Shown here in pieces: positions 30,086 through 40,885 of a stretch of DNA of 64,000 nt. The DNA comes from Diploptera punctata (Eukaryota; Arthropoda; Insecta; Blattodea; Blaberidae): NCBI GenBank assembly GCA_030220185.1, contig JASPKZ010003844.1, forward strand, positions 2,554,501-2,618,500, given 5' to 3'. How positions within the stretch are numbered: position 1 is the stretch's first letter; each line of letters begins with the position of its first letter. Both the position numbers and the translations under genes were made by a program. The notes beneath the pieces were generated by a model. The model made no database searches. It worked only from the letters and a program-made list of their open reading frames with translations, and was not told the DNA's origin.

Positions 30086-31068
30086 CATACTGCCCTGAAA
30101 AAAAAAGTTCTTCTTCCTTCCAAGTATTAGGCCAAGGCCTGTTACGATCCTATAGAAAATTTTCCCTCCAGCGTTTCATAGGACGGCCCAGTGATCTTCG
30201 TCCTCTTGGTATATAATTATAAACAGCTTTGGGGATCTGATTTGAACTCATTCTTTCAAGATGGTGTTTCCAATTTAGTTGGTACTGTTTAATATATTCC
30301 AAAATTGGCGTAGTCTTCAATTCTTTTAAGATACCGATGTTCCTTTTCCGATCCCATCTGGTGTAACCCGCTGTTCTGCTCATGAATCTCATTTCACAAG
30401 CCGTTATTCTGCTTTCATGTTGTTTTTTTAGTGTCCATGCTTCACTACCATAGGTCAACACTGGTCTAGCCAAAGTGTTATATAAAACGTAATCTGGTGT
30501 TTTTTTGTACAAGGGATGGTTGAAAAAAAAAGTTTCCAATGCTTACACAGGAGATATGCAACAAAACAAGCAAAACAGTTCGATTAAACTTTTATATTAA
30601 ATTTATGTCTTTTGAGATATGGTCTATTGTTTATCACTACTATATGTGTCATTTCTAACATTGAATGGTAGTGTTCATTACGTGTTCAGAGAACATCACA
30701 TCACTAATTAGAAAACAAATTACAGTACTGCAGTGTTACAACATAACATTTACCCTTGATCATTACAACATACGAAAATAACTTACCCGAGAGAGCTTTA
30801 CTGTAGTATGCAGTGTAATAAACGTTTAATTACATTCTCGATACAAATACAGACAAAATAGCAACAAACATACCTATACGTAAAATATTTACTGATTTGT
30901 TTCTTGCCAAAGTTCTCGGAGTAGACGAAATGCTGCTCTTACAAAATAAGGCCATAGCTCAAAATATATTAAATTTAGGAACCGTGGTGATGGAAACTCA
31001 TTTTCTTGTTTTGTCCAATACTATCTTCTCTGTAAAAATTGGACTTTTTTTTCATAACACTCTGTATG
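30086..31068. mobile_element. TIR DNA element interrupted by a retroelement
   Basis: The left end (CATACATAC...TGAAAAAAAAAGTTTCCAAT, resuming at 30521) and the right end, complemented, (CATACATACAGAGTGTTATG, AAAGTCCAAT, GGACAAAACAAG) are imperfect TIRs of about 55 bp. The interior is non-coding. A 411-bp retroelement end sits inside the left TIR. Confidence 0.5.
30110..30520 (-). mobile_element. Non-LTR 3' end with 14-bp TSD
   Basis: TGAAAAAAAAAGTT at 30096-30109 and 30521-30534 flanks it. Reads L-T-Y-G-S-E-A-W-T-L, M-R-F-M-S-R-T-A-G-Y-T-R, Q-L-N-W-K-H-H-L-E-R-M and G-R-R-S-L-G-R-P-M-K-R-W, nearly stop-free, with a GAAGAAGAAC 3' end. A recent 5'-truncated insertion. Confidence 0.85.
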
Positions 31069-31331
31069 TATGATGCCAATGAGATAAAGGGGAGAGGGGA
31101 TGGATAAATTAGCGTGAGATTGTGATTAACTAATTACGCACATTGAGTGATTCAGTTGAGTATGCAACGATACTATAGTACTGTAAAATATATCACTCTT
31201 CAGAGAATTTGGTTTCTAAACTCGATAAAGATGTTGGTCTCGCTAGATTAACCCCATTTCCGATTTAAAATAAAGTGTATGCAGTGTCCTATATAATGAT
31301 CTTATTCTAAAAATGGGGTTTGTATCTATTG

Positions 31332-31333
<2 letters not shown>
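31069..31333. other. No gene seen
   Basis: Unassigned AT-rich sequence. Confidence 0.35.

Positions 31334-31407
<74 letters not shown>
31334..31407. repeat. TTA microsatellite
   Basis: About 24 TTA units. Confidence 0.95.
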
Positions 31408-31408
<1 letters not shown>

Positions 31409-31818
31409 TTATTTGGTATCCATCATGTCAGTAGAAGTCATAAAACTAGCTGAAATAACGCAACGTTGTGTAATAATTAGAGACCGGATGTTAGGGAAAA
31501 CGCCTACAGTTATTTATTATAGATATTGTAAAAGTGACTTCATATAAGCTCATACCGATGACCCTAAAGTTGTTTTTCATGAAGTCAATTTTGCCTATAA
31601 ATGCCAATTTTATCTTACAATGTCTATTTGCAATTTTTCTCCAAATTAACTTAGTATTTCAATTAAATTAATTGACACATATCATTGCATAGAAACCTTT
31701 AATTGACTGACATTATTATTTTTTGATGTTGATAACATTGAATTCAGTCTGTAGTCCTTGTTCACAGACAGGTGCTTCAAAGATGAAGTGGTGCGACAAG
31801 TGTATGTTACTTATTTCT

Positions 31819-31910
<92 letters not shown>

Positions 31911-31918
31911 CTCTCTTT
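31819..31918. repeat. CT microsatellite with GT and CT end
   Basis: About 80 bp of CT with one CC interruption, then GT and CTCT. The poly-Ser/Leu frames across it are not genes. Confidence 0.95.
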
Positions 31919-31936
31919 AGAACAGTCGTTTCACCA

Positions 31937-32150
31937 TGCTTTAAGAATGGACAACACTAAAACAGTAAAAGACAAACTGACCAATTTGGTGCGGAAATAT
32001 TCTCAAGGGACGATTCAATATTGTTTTGCAAAGTGTGTAAAATTTCAGGGAATTGCGCGAAGAAGTGCCATGTTTCGCAGCATGTACACACTGCAAAACA
32101 TAAGTATTCTCTTTGTAAAAATGCAAAACAAGTTCCAAAATCATCTCTGA
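31937..32150 (+). pseudogene. BED zinc-finger N-terminus of a hAT-type transposase
   Basis: Starts with an ATG and reads K-D-K-L-T-N-L-V-R-K-Y. After a frameshift near 32010 it continues F-C-K-V-C-K and H-V-S-Q-H-V-H-T-A-K-H, a CxxC...Hx5H finger as in BED domains of hAT transposases and CGGBP1-like proteins. The catalytic domain is absent. Confidence 0.55.
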
Positions 32151-32322
32151 TATCTTCGTATACTATTGATAGGATATGTTTATATTATTTGCGTAATGCT
32201 TTAAAATTTTTGTTGTAGTCAATTTTTTGTAAGAGCCTATTTTGATTTTTAGTGCCTATATTAATGATTTTTAGTGCCTTTTTGCCTGCCTATTTTTAAC
32301 TTTTTAAGTGCCTAACATCCGG

Positions 32323-33621
32323 AATCTAGTAATAATAAAAGAAGGAAAACTGATATGGCTAGGGAATTTACTTGATATTAGAATAAAAAATAAGTTTCAA
32401 AAACGTTGAGAGGAGAAACTGAGGTACAGTACATATCAAACTAATTGGAGGTTTAAATCTTCAGTTCATACCAATGTTAGAATGTTTGTGTGTTTAGAAA
32501 GCTGTGTGCAAATGTTTAAGTGTTGTAATTCAGTTTAATTTTTAATATATTGTGAAATTATTGTATTAATAAAGATAACTACTGAAAAACAGCAATCAAA
32601 ATATGACCGACCATAATATTTAAACAGTAGGCCTATATGGAATCTCCCGAATATAAATCTCGCTTTAATATAATATAGGTATGTACTGCAAGTGTTTTCG
32701 TTAAATATATAATATTGAAGTTGAAGACAGTATAAAATAGACGAACTTATATCGGAAAGATTAAGTTTTCGTAAAAAAAAAAGATCAATTGGGGAGTTGT
32801 GCAAGACTAACACCAGGACAGGTTACCTCAATCCATGAATTCTATTTAAATCTTTGAATCCATTTTAAATAGGTTACGAGAGCTTCAAGCGAAAGTAACT
32901 TTAAACATCACATTTATTGTTCCTTTAAAAACAGATATCTTATTAACCGTTAAAATTTATTTTCCCTTTCGCTCTCTTTCTTTTCCTGCACGTTAGGTTG
33001 TTGCCGTAAATGAACTTTTATATTTCATGAACAATAAAAACACAGACTATTAAGAAGTTTATTGCAAACGTAAGATTTTACGAGGATATTCTTTTAACTT
33101 TATTATCTCCTTTCCTATCCAAAATAACATGAAAACTAAAATATAGGAGAGAGCATAAATGTGAAATAAATATGATTTATTTACAATATATAAAATGTCT
33201 TAATATTTACGTAGATATAACTGTACATAAATTTGATATAATTATAAAAACAAGAGATAAACTATAACGATATGAACCATCTGGAAGACGTGTTACAGCT
33301 GATCTTGTGTTAAAAGGAGTATTAGTACCGTTAATGTGTAACATTCATGAATTCTGATGCTCTCCGTATGCTCCAGGAGACAGTTATTACACTTAAGCAT
33401 ATTTTATTAAAAGCCTAATAATAGACTTGGCGCCTGGGCCATAGTGTTTATTTAATAACTTTGCTAAAAATACTCCCACATTCCGAGACATGTTACGCAT
33501 ATATTTCTCATATGTATATAGGATGCCTAAAAAATAATGTTTTTACGTTTATGTTCATTTGAAAGCAAACATTCGATGGCTGATATGTCAAGTTTAGATA
33601 AAAAAATAATTGGAAATTTGT
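32323..33621. other. No gene seen
   Basis: About 1.3 kb of AT-rich DNA without a recognised element or supported ORF. Confidence 0.4.
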
Positions 33622-34465
33622 TCTCTTCTTCTTCTTCTGCTTCATGAAATTAGGCCTTTTGACCTGTTTTCACATTAAATGGGATTTATGAATCCCCCCA
33701 TCTAGTAAATGGGTGTCCAACATTTCTATGTCCTATTGGTTTGTACTTTAGTAACAGCTGAGGGATTCTATCTGTAGGCATTCTCTTGACATGTTCATAC
33801 TTCTTCTTCTGCTTCATGAAATTAGGCCTTTTGACCTGTTTTCACATCAAGTGGGATTTATGAATCCCCCCATCTAGTAAATGGGTGTCCAACATTTCTA
33901 TGTCCTATTGGTTTGTACTTTAGTAACAGCTGAGGGATTCTATCTGTAGGCATTCTCTTGACATGTTCATACTTCTTCTTCTTCTTCTTCTGCTTCATGA
34001 AATTAGGCCTTTTGACCTGTTTTCATATCAAGTGGGATTTAATGAATCCTCCCATCTAGTAAATGGGCGTCCGAGATTTCTATGTCCTATTGGTTTGTAC
34101 TTTAGTAACAGCTGAGGGATTCTATCTGTAGGCATTCTCTTGACATGTTCATACTTCTTCTTCTTCTTCTTCTTCTGCTTCATGAAATTAGGCCTTTTGA
34201 CCTGTTTTCATATCAAGTGGGATTTAATGAATCCTCCCATCTAGTAAATGGGCGTCCGAGATTTCTATGTCCTATTGGTTTGTACTTTAGTAACAGCTGA
34301 GGGATTCTATCTGTAGGCATTCTCTTGACATGTTCATACCAGTTGTTTCTCATGTTGTCAATTCTATTTGTTAAATTAAAAATATTTAAGTCCTTTCTAA
34401 TATCCTCACTTCTTTTCTTGTCCAAAATTGTCACACCCGCTACTGAACGTAGGAACTTCATTTCT
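33622..34465 (-). mobile_element. Non-LTR 3' end with tandemly amplified terminus
   Basis: The coding part at 34213-34465 reads M-K-F-L-R-S-V-A-G-V, W-Y-E-H-V-K-R-M and G-H-R-N-L-G-R-P-F-T-R-W. The last ~172 bp is repeated to make four copies. GCTTCATGAAATTAGG begins at 33639, 33811, 33992 and 34177 (spacings 172, 181, 185). Units are separated by CTT arrays of increasing length. Units 3 and 4 share changes absent from 1 and 2. Confidence 0.85.
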
Positions 34466-34798
34466 GCAGTTTCTCGTCGTCATTATTTATTTAAGAAAGA
34501 TCGTCCATAATACATAGATAGAAAAGTTTATTTTCAGCGAAACAAATTTGCTATATACTGCTGATTTTAGATGTACAGTTACTTTTCAAAATATCCCTAT
34601 GTTGTGCATCTACTACTGGTAGAGCAAGTTTATGTAGAGCATTCAACATTATTCCAGCGCATATTCCTTGATCTATCACGTCGCCTTCTTCCAATCACGT
34701 CCCATTCACGTATTAATTTAAGGATTCAATACCCCTTCATTCTCCTTACATAGTACAATCGAAAGATTTTTCCAGTATTTGAGTTAATCATTTTTCTT
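34466..34798. other. No gene seen
   Basis: Unassigned sequence between two retroelement ends. Confidence 0.35.
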
Positions 34799-35005
34799 TA
34801 ACTAACTAACTCACTGGCACTATCGAACCCGTAGGTTCATGGCCGCATGCATATAAAGCTCTCCATTCATCCCTACCCTAAGCTAATGTTTTCCAATCAT
34901 TCCCTGTATAATCTACTTCCCTCAAATCATAGTTAATGTTATGCTCCCACAATCTTGGTCTACCAACTGGTTTTCTTACAAGAAACTTCCATGCACGTCT
35001 ATCAT
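34799..35005 (-). mobile_element. RTE-like 3' end
   Basis: Complement of the RTE tail from AACTAACTCACTGGCACTATC to the G-R-P-R coding region, 5'-truncated, next to a short ATT array (35026-35048). Confidence 0.8.
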
Positions 35006-35124
35006 TTTTCTTTTTTGTTATTAATTCTATTATTATTATTATTATTATTGTATTAGTTAATATTAATATATGTTCTTTTATTTTCAAGCAATAATATTTT
35101 CCATTAAATTAAACATGAATATAT

Positions 35125-35292
35125 CTTCTTCTTCTTCTTCTTCTTCTTCTTCCGAATGCAGTATTGGGTGATGATGCCCGTTCTGCGACTACAAAAACTG
35201 ATCCTTCCATCGGTTGAAGGGTCTTCCGAGGTCTCTTTTGCCATTAGGGTTGAGGTGGTAAATCATCTTTGGTAAACGGGAATTTGACATTC
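35125..35292 (-). mobile_element. 168-bp non-LTR 3' end with 12-bp TSD
   Basis: ACATGAATATAT at 35113-35124 and 35293-35304 flanks it. The minus strand reads P-K-M-I-Y-H-L-N-P-N-G-K-R-D-L-G-R-P-F-N-R-W, a stop, and a GAA-repeat tail. It is the shortest clear retrotransposition product in the window. Confidence 0.85.
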
Positions 35293-35304
35293 ACATGAAT
35301 ATAT

Positions 35305-35676
35305 GTTGCACATAATTGTAGGTAGTTTACGTATATTTTCTTTTAATCATCTCTGTTTTACTTTTATTTTTCTCGAGACGTCAGATATTGAATTTCGCTC
35401 CTCATTTGAATTTATTTTGGATAGTACACAGTAGGCTACGTATATTAACAAGAAAATGTCATGTAAAATTAAAAATTTTGGGATAATTGAAACTTAATTG
35501 TATAATATAGGACTTATTGCAGTAAAATAATATATTCTACATACCAGTATAATCAACTAATGGTCAACTATCCAGAATTTATACGTAAAAAATTTTAAAA
35601 CAATATCATACAGTATATCTTAAATAATAATAAGGAAGGATATTATATCATTTCAATGCTGAAAAAAATCAATATT
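35305..35676. other. No gene seen
   Basis: AT-rich, unassigned. Confidence 0.35.
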
Positions 35677-35686
35677 ACTATGATAG

Positions 35687-36023
35687 TGTCCACCGCTGTG
35701 GTCTCGAGGTAGCGTGCTGCCTTGTCACGCAGCGGGCCCGTGTTCGATCCCCGCTCAGGACAGTTTTTCTGGGTGAGGTTTTTATCGGGTTTTTTCCTCA
35801 CCTGTAAGACAAATATCAGGAAAACTTTAAGGCCCAAACGGTCCCCGAAATCATATGGCCATCGCAATCATCATATTCATCTTATCATCATCATACTTCA
35901 TCGATGTGGAAAGCAACGGGAAGCCACCACACCTATAATTCCCTAGTAAAGCTGCAAAGCATAGCATGAAAATGCTATGATTGCAGTGAAAGACCTGCCT
36001 TCGGGCAGAATTACTATGGATGG
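35687..36023 (+). repeat. SINE-D, full length with 10-bp TSD
   Basis: ACTATGATAG at 35677-35686 and 36024-36033. The head starts TGTCCACCGCTGTGGTCTCG and the tail ends ACTATGGATGG. Best copy for defining the family ends. Confidence 0.9.
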
Positions 36024-36033
36024 ACTATGATAG

Positions 36034-36580
36034 ACTGCGGAGAATCAATATGTAAAAGATCCCTAAATTAAAAAAAAGAAGATAATATTGATATAATAGT
36101 TTAGTGCTTACAAAATATTTAGGTTTTCGTAATGAGGTTAATTTGATTCTTGTGCTATAAACGTGAGTCTGTTCATTTAGAACTTTATTGTATTATTCCT
36201 ACAGTAAAGAATAATCTACGTTTTTCTTTATTCTGTAACTACAAATTCATTTTTAAAGAAATAAGACCTGACCGATAAGTTTAAAAATAGTTGAATTTGA
36301 TAATATTTACATTATGTTGAAATAACTATCAGCTTCGTCTTATGTATTAACGGATTGCATTTTGGGTTAATGTGTTAACTGATTATTAGCATTTATTTAT
36401 AAAGATACTACTCCATTATTATTTCAGATCACTTGTAATAAACTGCATAAAGAGCAAATAAAAAGCAAATTCCTCAAATAAAAAAAATCATAACAAATAT
36501 ATGAACAATGCATTGTACAATTCGATATAATTAGTTTTATTGCTTGATTTATTAATGTATTGTAATTTGTTAGAATAATC
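36034..36580. other. No gene seen
   Basis: AT-rich, unassigned. Confidence 0.35.
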
Positions 36581-36592
36581 CATGATCACATT

Positions 36593-36870
36593 CCATCCAT
36601 CCATAGTAATTCTGCCCGAGGGCTATGCTTGCAACTTTACTAGGGAATTGTAGGTGTGCTAGCTTCCCGTTGCTTCCCACACCGGTGAAGGATGATGATG
36701 ATGATAATGATGATCATATGATTTCGAGGACCGTTTGGGCCTTTAAAGGTTTCCTGACATTTGTCTTACCCCGATAAAAACCTCACCCAGAAAAACTGCC
36801 CCGACCGGGGATCGAACCCGGGCCCGTTGCGTGACAAGGCAGCACGCTACCTCGAGACCACAGCGGTGGA
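36593..36870 (-). repeat. SINE-D with internal deletions, 12-bp TSD
   Basis: CATGATCACATT at 36581-36592 and 36871-36882. Lacks about 35 bp in the tail hairpin region and about 20 bp in the middle relative to 25114-25462. Confidence 0.9.
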
Positions 36871-36919
36871 CATGATCACATTAAGGATTCTTAATGCTAA
36901 CGTTTTATTTCTATATTAA

Positions 36920-37225
36920 ATAACTCACTGGCACCATCGAACCTTTAGATTTATAGCCGCATGGATACATCTCCATACATCCTATCCTGAGCTATTGCTT
37001 TCCAATCATCCCCTGTTTAATCTTCTTCTCTCAAACTATGGTTAATGTTATTCTCCCACCTCTTTCTTGGCCTACCAACTGGGTGCTATCACTCTGGTTT
37101 TCCTACAAGATTTTTTTTTGCCCCTCCTTTATTCCCAATTTGAGCTATATGTCTTGTCCATCACAATTTTCAAGACTTAATTTTCTTTTTATAACTGGTT
37201 TCCTATAAAGATCATGCAGCTCACT
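36920..37225 (-). mobile_element. RTE-like 3' end
   Basis: Complement of the RTE tail (TAACTCACTGGCACCATCGA) to the region before W-A-G-H-V, diverged. Confidence 0.75.
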
Positions 37226-37351
37226 ATTAATTTAGTAATTTACTTTTATTACATTATTTTAATTAAGTTTGCTTTTATATCTTTATTATTTTTCAATCAT
37301 TTAAAAAATCTTTGGAATAAAATGTGTTTATTTATAAAGAGAAAAAATGTG

Positions 37352-37352
<1 letters not shown>

Positions 37353-37441
<89 letters not shown>
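37353..37441. repeat. TA-GA compound microsatellite
   Basis: About 50 bp of TA followed by about 38 bp of GA. Confidence 0.95.
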
Positions 37442-37444
<3 letters not shown>

Positions 37445-38389
37445 CATTATGTATCAAATTACATTTTATTTCTTTCCTGATATGAACTCATAATCAAATC
37501 GGAAATATGTACAAACTGTTTTATGGATTTATTTATGGTGAACTTATTGATATAGTTTAATGTAACATATTATATTTTACTCATCTGACAAATTAATTAT
37601 TATTTCCATAATTATATGATATAAAAAACGGATTGAATATTTTGTATATATTTATGTATTTCATGAAGTCAATAGTAGAACACTTCACCGAAAATGGAGG
37701 TTAGTTAACTTATTACTGTTTTACAGGAAAAAAGATTCTAGTTTGAAACAGAATCATGTATTTCCTGACATAAAAAAATTAATATGACGTTTCCCAGTTA
37801 CTATTTTATCGTTTCCTTTGAAGTTTAAACCAAATAAACTACATACTCAAACTACAGTATTTTTCTTTGTTTACTGTCTTACATTCCTTTGTCCCTGAAT
37901 CATCTTCATTTCTGAGTCATGTTAGGATACTTTCCAAACAAAACCTAAAATATTTTTCTAGTTTGTCTTTATAAGTTCAAGTATAGTATTTTTCAAGTTC
38001 AATATCATGAACAACTTTGCAGACTCGAATCAGTTTACGTAATAAACATGTATGTCTGCATTACTCTATGCAAATTTATTTTCTTGACCTACTTGCATTT
38101 ACATAGATTTTCAGCATTAATGATTTGCAAAAGTCGTTACCTCAAAACAACTTTTGTATTACTCTTATATTGTTGAAACGTTTACATCTAAAATCAAATC
38201 GCGGGTATTTTATTATTATCATTCTTAACTATACGGTTAGAAGGTAAATAAGTTATGATAAAATGGGTTCTGCTAATGGAATTTCAACCCAGTGTGTATT
38301 TGACGATAAAAAAAAGAAGAAAAAACTTCAGTCGGGTTGATTTATTTCCTGGTTTGAACCCCGAACCTCCCTAATACCAGTCTTAAACG
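37442..38389. other. No gene seen
   Basis: AT-rich, no repeat recognised. Confidence 0.4.
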
Positions 38390-38707
38390 CTACCTCTCCA
38401 TCGGCAACAGCTCCCATATGTAGTATTTATAGGCATTTCCAAATCTAAAATTATATTTAACTGTATCCAATAGGCTGTGTGTTTCTATTGCTGAGTTTAT
38501 TTTTTTCCGCAATTCTCTGTTATTACTTTTAACAATCATGAAATTATGAATATAACGAAATAAATCATCCAGAAAGGCCACAGTATTTTCAAGTAAAAAA
38601 ACCTCAGTCAGAGTGGTTGGTTTCAGGGTTTGGATCAGGACTTCCCGAATACAAGTCTTAAATGCTATATTTTCATACAAAGGAGTAAATTCGTTGTAGA
38701 AATGCAC
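38390..38707 (-). CDS. Unassigned ORF of about 105 codons
   Basis: An open frame outside any repeat I recognise. It reads H-F-Y-N-E-F-T-P-L-Y-E-N-I near the start and F-R-F-G-N-A-Y-K-Y-Y-I-W-E-L-L-P near the end. A stop lies just upstream, with N-Y-F-Y-D-H-P-H before it in the same frame, so it may be the remainder of a longer gene. Composition is protein-like (mixed charged and aromatic residues), not microsatellite. I cannot name a family. It may be a decayed element gene, an exon, or chance. Confidence 0.3.
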   Translation of the reverse strand: MHFYNEFTPLYENIAFKTCIREVLIQTLKPTTLTEVFLLENTVAFLDDLFRYIHNFMIVKSNNRELRKKINSAIETHSLLDTVKYNFRFGNAYKYYIWELLPMER

Positions 38708-38762
38708 ATATGGTTTTCATAATCGATGCGGATGGTCGTAGAAATAATTCTATCTTTTGTTG

Positions 38763-40128
38763 TACACTGCGGAAAAAAAATTCAACACCCTCAAGGATTG
38801 TTCATTGGCACGAGGATATAACATGTGCATACTGAGGGGTTGTAGTGTTAGTGATTCATTTGTCATGGTCATCGGCGATCAGATGGCGCCCAGGAGGCTC
38901 TGTGTTTTGACTCTGCAGGCAGTAACTGTGGCGCCTTTAGAGGTGAACTGTGTTTCAAACATTCACTCTAGGGTACAATCATGCCCTGCCGACAAATACG
39001 TATTCCAATTGAAAAACGTGAGTCATTTGAACGAGGTCACATTATAGGCCTGCGGGAAGCTGGATGGACATATCGACGGATTTCTGCACATGTTGAACAC
39101 AACGTATTTGTGGTGTGTCTGTCTGTGGAACATTCCCACATCCATAGACCAGGTTCTGAACGGCCATGTAGTACAAACGCATATCAAGGTCGACGCATTT
39201 TGGAAGCAGCGCTAAACTCCCCAACAACAACCAGGGAAGAAACCCGGGCACATGTATGAACCTACTGTGTCACCAAGGACCATTGATAATCATCTGCTTG
39301 GAACAGGACTAAGATCACATGTTCTTCTGGTCAGGATATCACTTCACCACGACACCACTAAGCATGGCTACTCTGGTATCGTAAAAGAGTCGACTGGAGA
39401 ATGGAATGACACTCTGTTGTCTTCAGTAATGAGAGAAGTTATATACGTATGCGAATGATGGGCGTAACATATGTTTGGTGTAGGCCTGCTGAGCGTCATC
39501 TTCCGAGTGCATTAACCCACGACACACAGGCCTCACCCCAGGTTTCATGGTGTGGGGGAGGGCATCGGTTTCAACCCGTAGTTACATTCGGTGTTTCTGC
39601 AGGATAAAGTAAACAGTGCCCGTTATTTTACACATGTTGTTAATCCCGTGCTACTGTCATTTCTTCGACAGGAATATGTGTTTTTTTTTCAGCAGGACAA
39701 CGCACGTCCACATACGGCTACTGCGACGCAACGTACTCTCCCTGGTGTACAACTGCCCTGACCTGCAATATCTCCACATTTCTCACCAATTGAACACATA
39801 TGGGACATGCTGAAGCGGGGACTTACTCTTTTTCCAGAGTCTGCAACAACCATTGCCATAGATGCTTGGGACAATCTATCGCAGGATACCATTCGGTACT
39901 TTTATGACCGTTTGCATGCAAAAATACACGACTCTGTTGCCGCCAGAAGTGTATTGATGCGACGATTTAGGCACCGCTTACGGTGACATGTGTATTTCAT
40001 TTGATCTGAATTTGTTATCACAAACTTCTACAATGATAAACTACCTGTCAAACCACTTTTCAATAAAATGAACTTTTCTTAAGGTTCAGCTTGTTTTGCT
40101 TTATTTCTTTTTTCTTGCGGCAGTGTTT
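38763..40128 (+). mobile_element. Tc1-like DNA transposon, decayed
   Basis: The left end ACACTGCGGAAAAAAAATTC and the right end complement ACACTGCCGCAAGAAAAAAG are similar TIRs flanking a broken transposase gene. Total about 1.37 kb, close to a full-length Tc1-type element. Confidence 0.75.
38981..39986 (+). pseudogene. Tc1-like transposase pseudogene
   Basis: Begins M-P-C-R-Q with the helix-turn-helix region F-E-R-G-H-I-I-G-L-R-E-A-G-W. It continues through V-S-P-R-T-I, T-G-L-R-S, Q-Q-D-N-A-R-P-H-T (second catalytic Asp) and S-P-I-E-H-I-W (catalytic Glu), and ends F-R-H-R-L-R before TGA. Several frameshifts and an internal stop (between L-P and P-A near 39763) show it is inactive. Confidence 0.8.
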
Positions 40129-40570
40129 AATGTATATTGCGTAGGCTATTTTTGTCTATTATTTGACAATTTTTTGTAACGAAGATGCTATTTAAATAAG
40201 TACGGGTGATGTACAGATATTTTAATTAGGTCTGCAGTCTACACCTGAATAGAATATCGACGTAAGAAAAATTAATTGATTGTAATGTTTATTGTTAGGC
40301 CTATTATAAAATTAATAGATTTGCAGACTTCTTCATCCAAAACTAAATTAATTTAGCGGTTTAATTTATATTGGTAGTTCTTAAACTAAATTTGCATTTA
40401 TAAAATAAAATTGCATAAGCTCTTAATTATAACTTGATTAAAATTACCCTTAAAATCTTCCTATATTAATTATGGTCGTGCATTACTTTATAAATCTATA
40501 AGACACTTTTAGTCAACGGAATAATCTTAGCAACGCATGAAATTATTAAAATAAATTATTTCTTCGGACC
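40129..40570. other. No gene seen
   Basis: AT-rich, unassigned. Confidence 0.35.
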
Positions 40571-40885
40571 AGCCTCATGGGCTAGTGGTCAGCGTTTCTG
40601 AAACTGTTCATTAGGTCCCGGGTTCGATTCCCGGTCAAACCATAGGATTTTTTTTCTTTAAAGGGAATTATTCCTGTGGTTGCCCATGGTCTGGAATTGA
40701 GGTTAAGTTTAGGTTAAGAACTCTCTTGGCGCTTCATTAACATTTATCACCCAACATACCATCGGGGTAACATAACTCCGCCTTCCAGGTGCCCCAACTT
40801 AAGAAATGGATTACAATTCTGCTAATGCCAGGGGACAAAGCCAGAAATGTCATAAAAGACAACCTGGTGGCATTACACAAAAAAT
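40571..40885 (+). repeat. SINE-C with 3' body B
   Basis: Head CCTCATGGGCTAGTGGTCAG (box A) and CCGGGTTCGATTCCCGG (box B). Then a linker and the body GGGGTAACATAACTCCGCCTTCCAGGTGCCCC, ending AAAAGACAACCTGGTGGCATT. The body is shared with 25486-25660 and 17553-17715. Confidence 0.75.

Larger units (their letters stand above)
31494..32322 (+). mobile_element. Possible hAT-type element remnant
   Basis: CCGGATGTTAGG at 31494-31505 is repeated inverted at 32311-32322. A BED-type zinc finger ORF lies between them. No matching 8-bp TSD was found, so the boundaries are tentative. Confidence 0.5.

Noticed and set aside
36593..36870. Terminator or riboswitch-like hairpins in the GC-rich SINE bodies
   Set aside because: The hairpins belong to repeated SINE sequence and the genome is eukaryotic.
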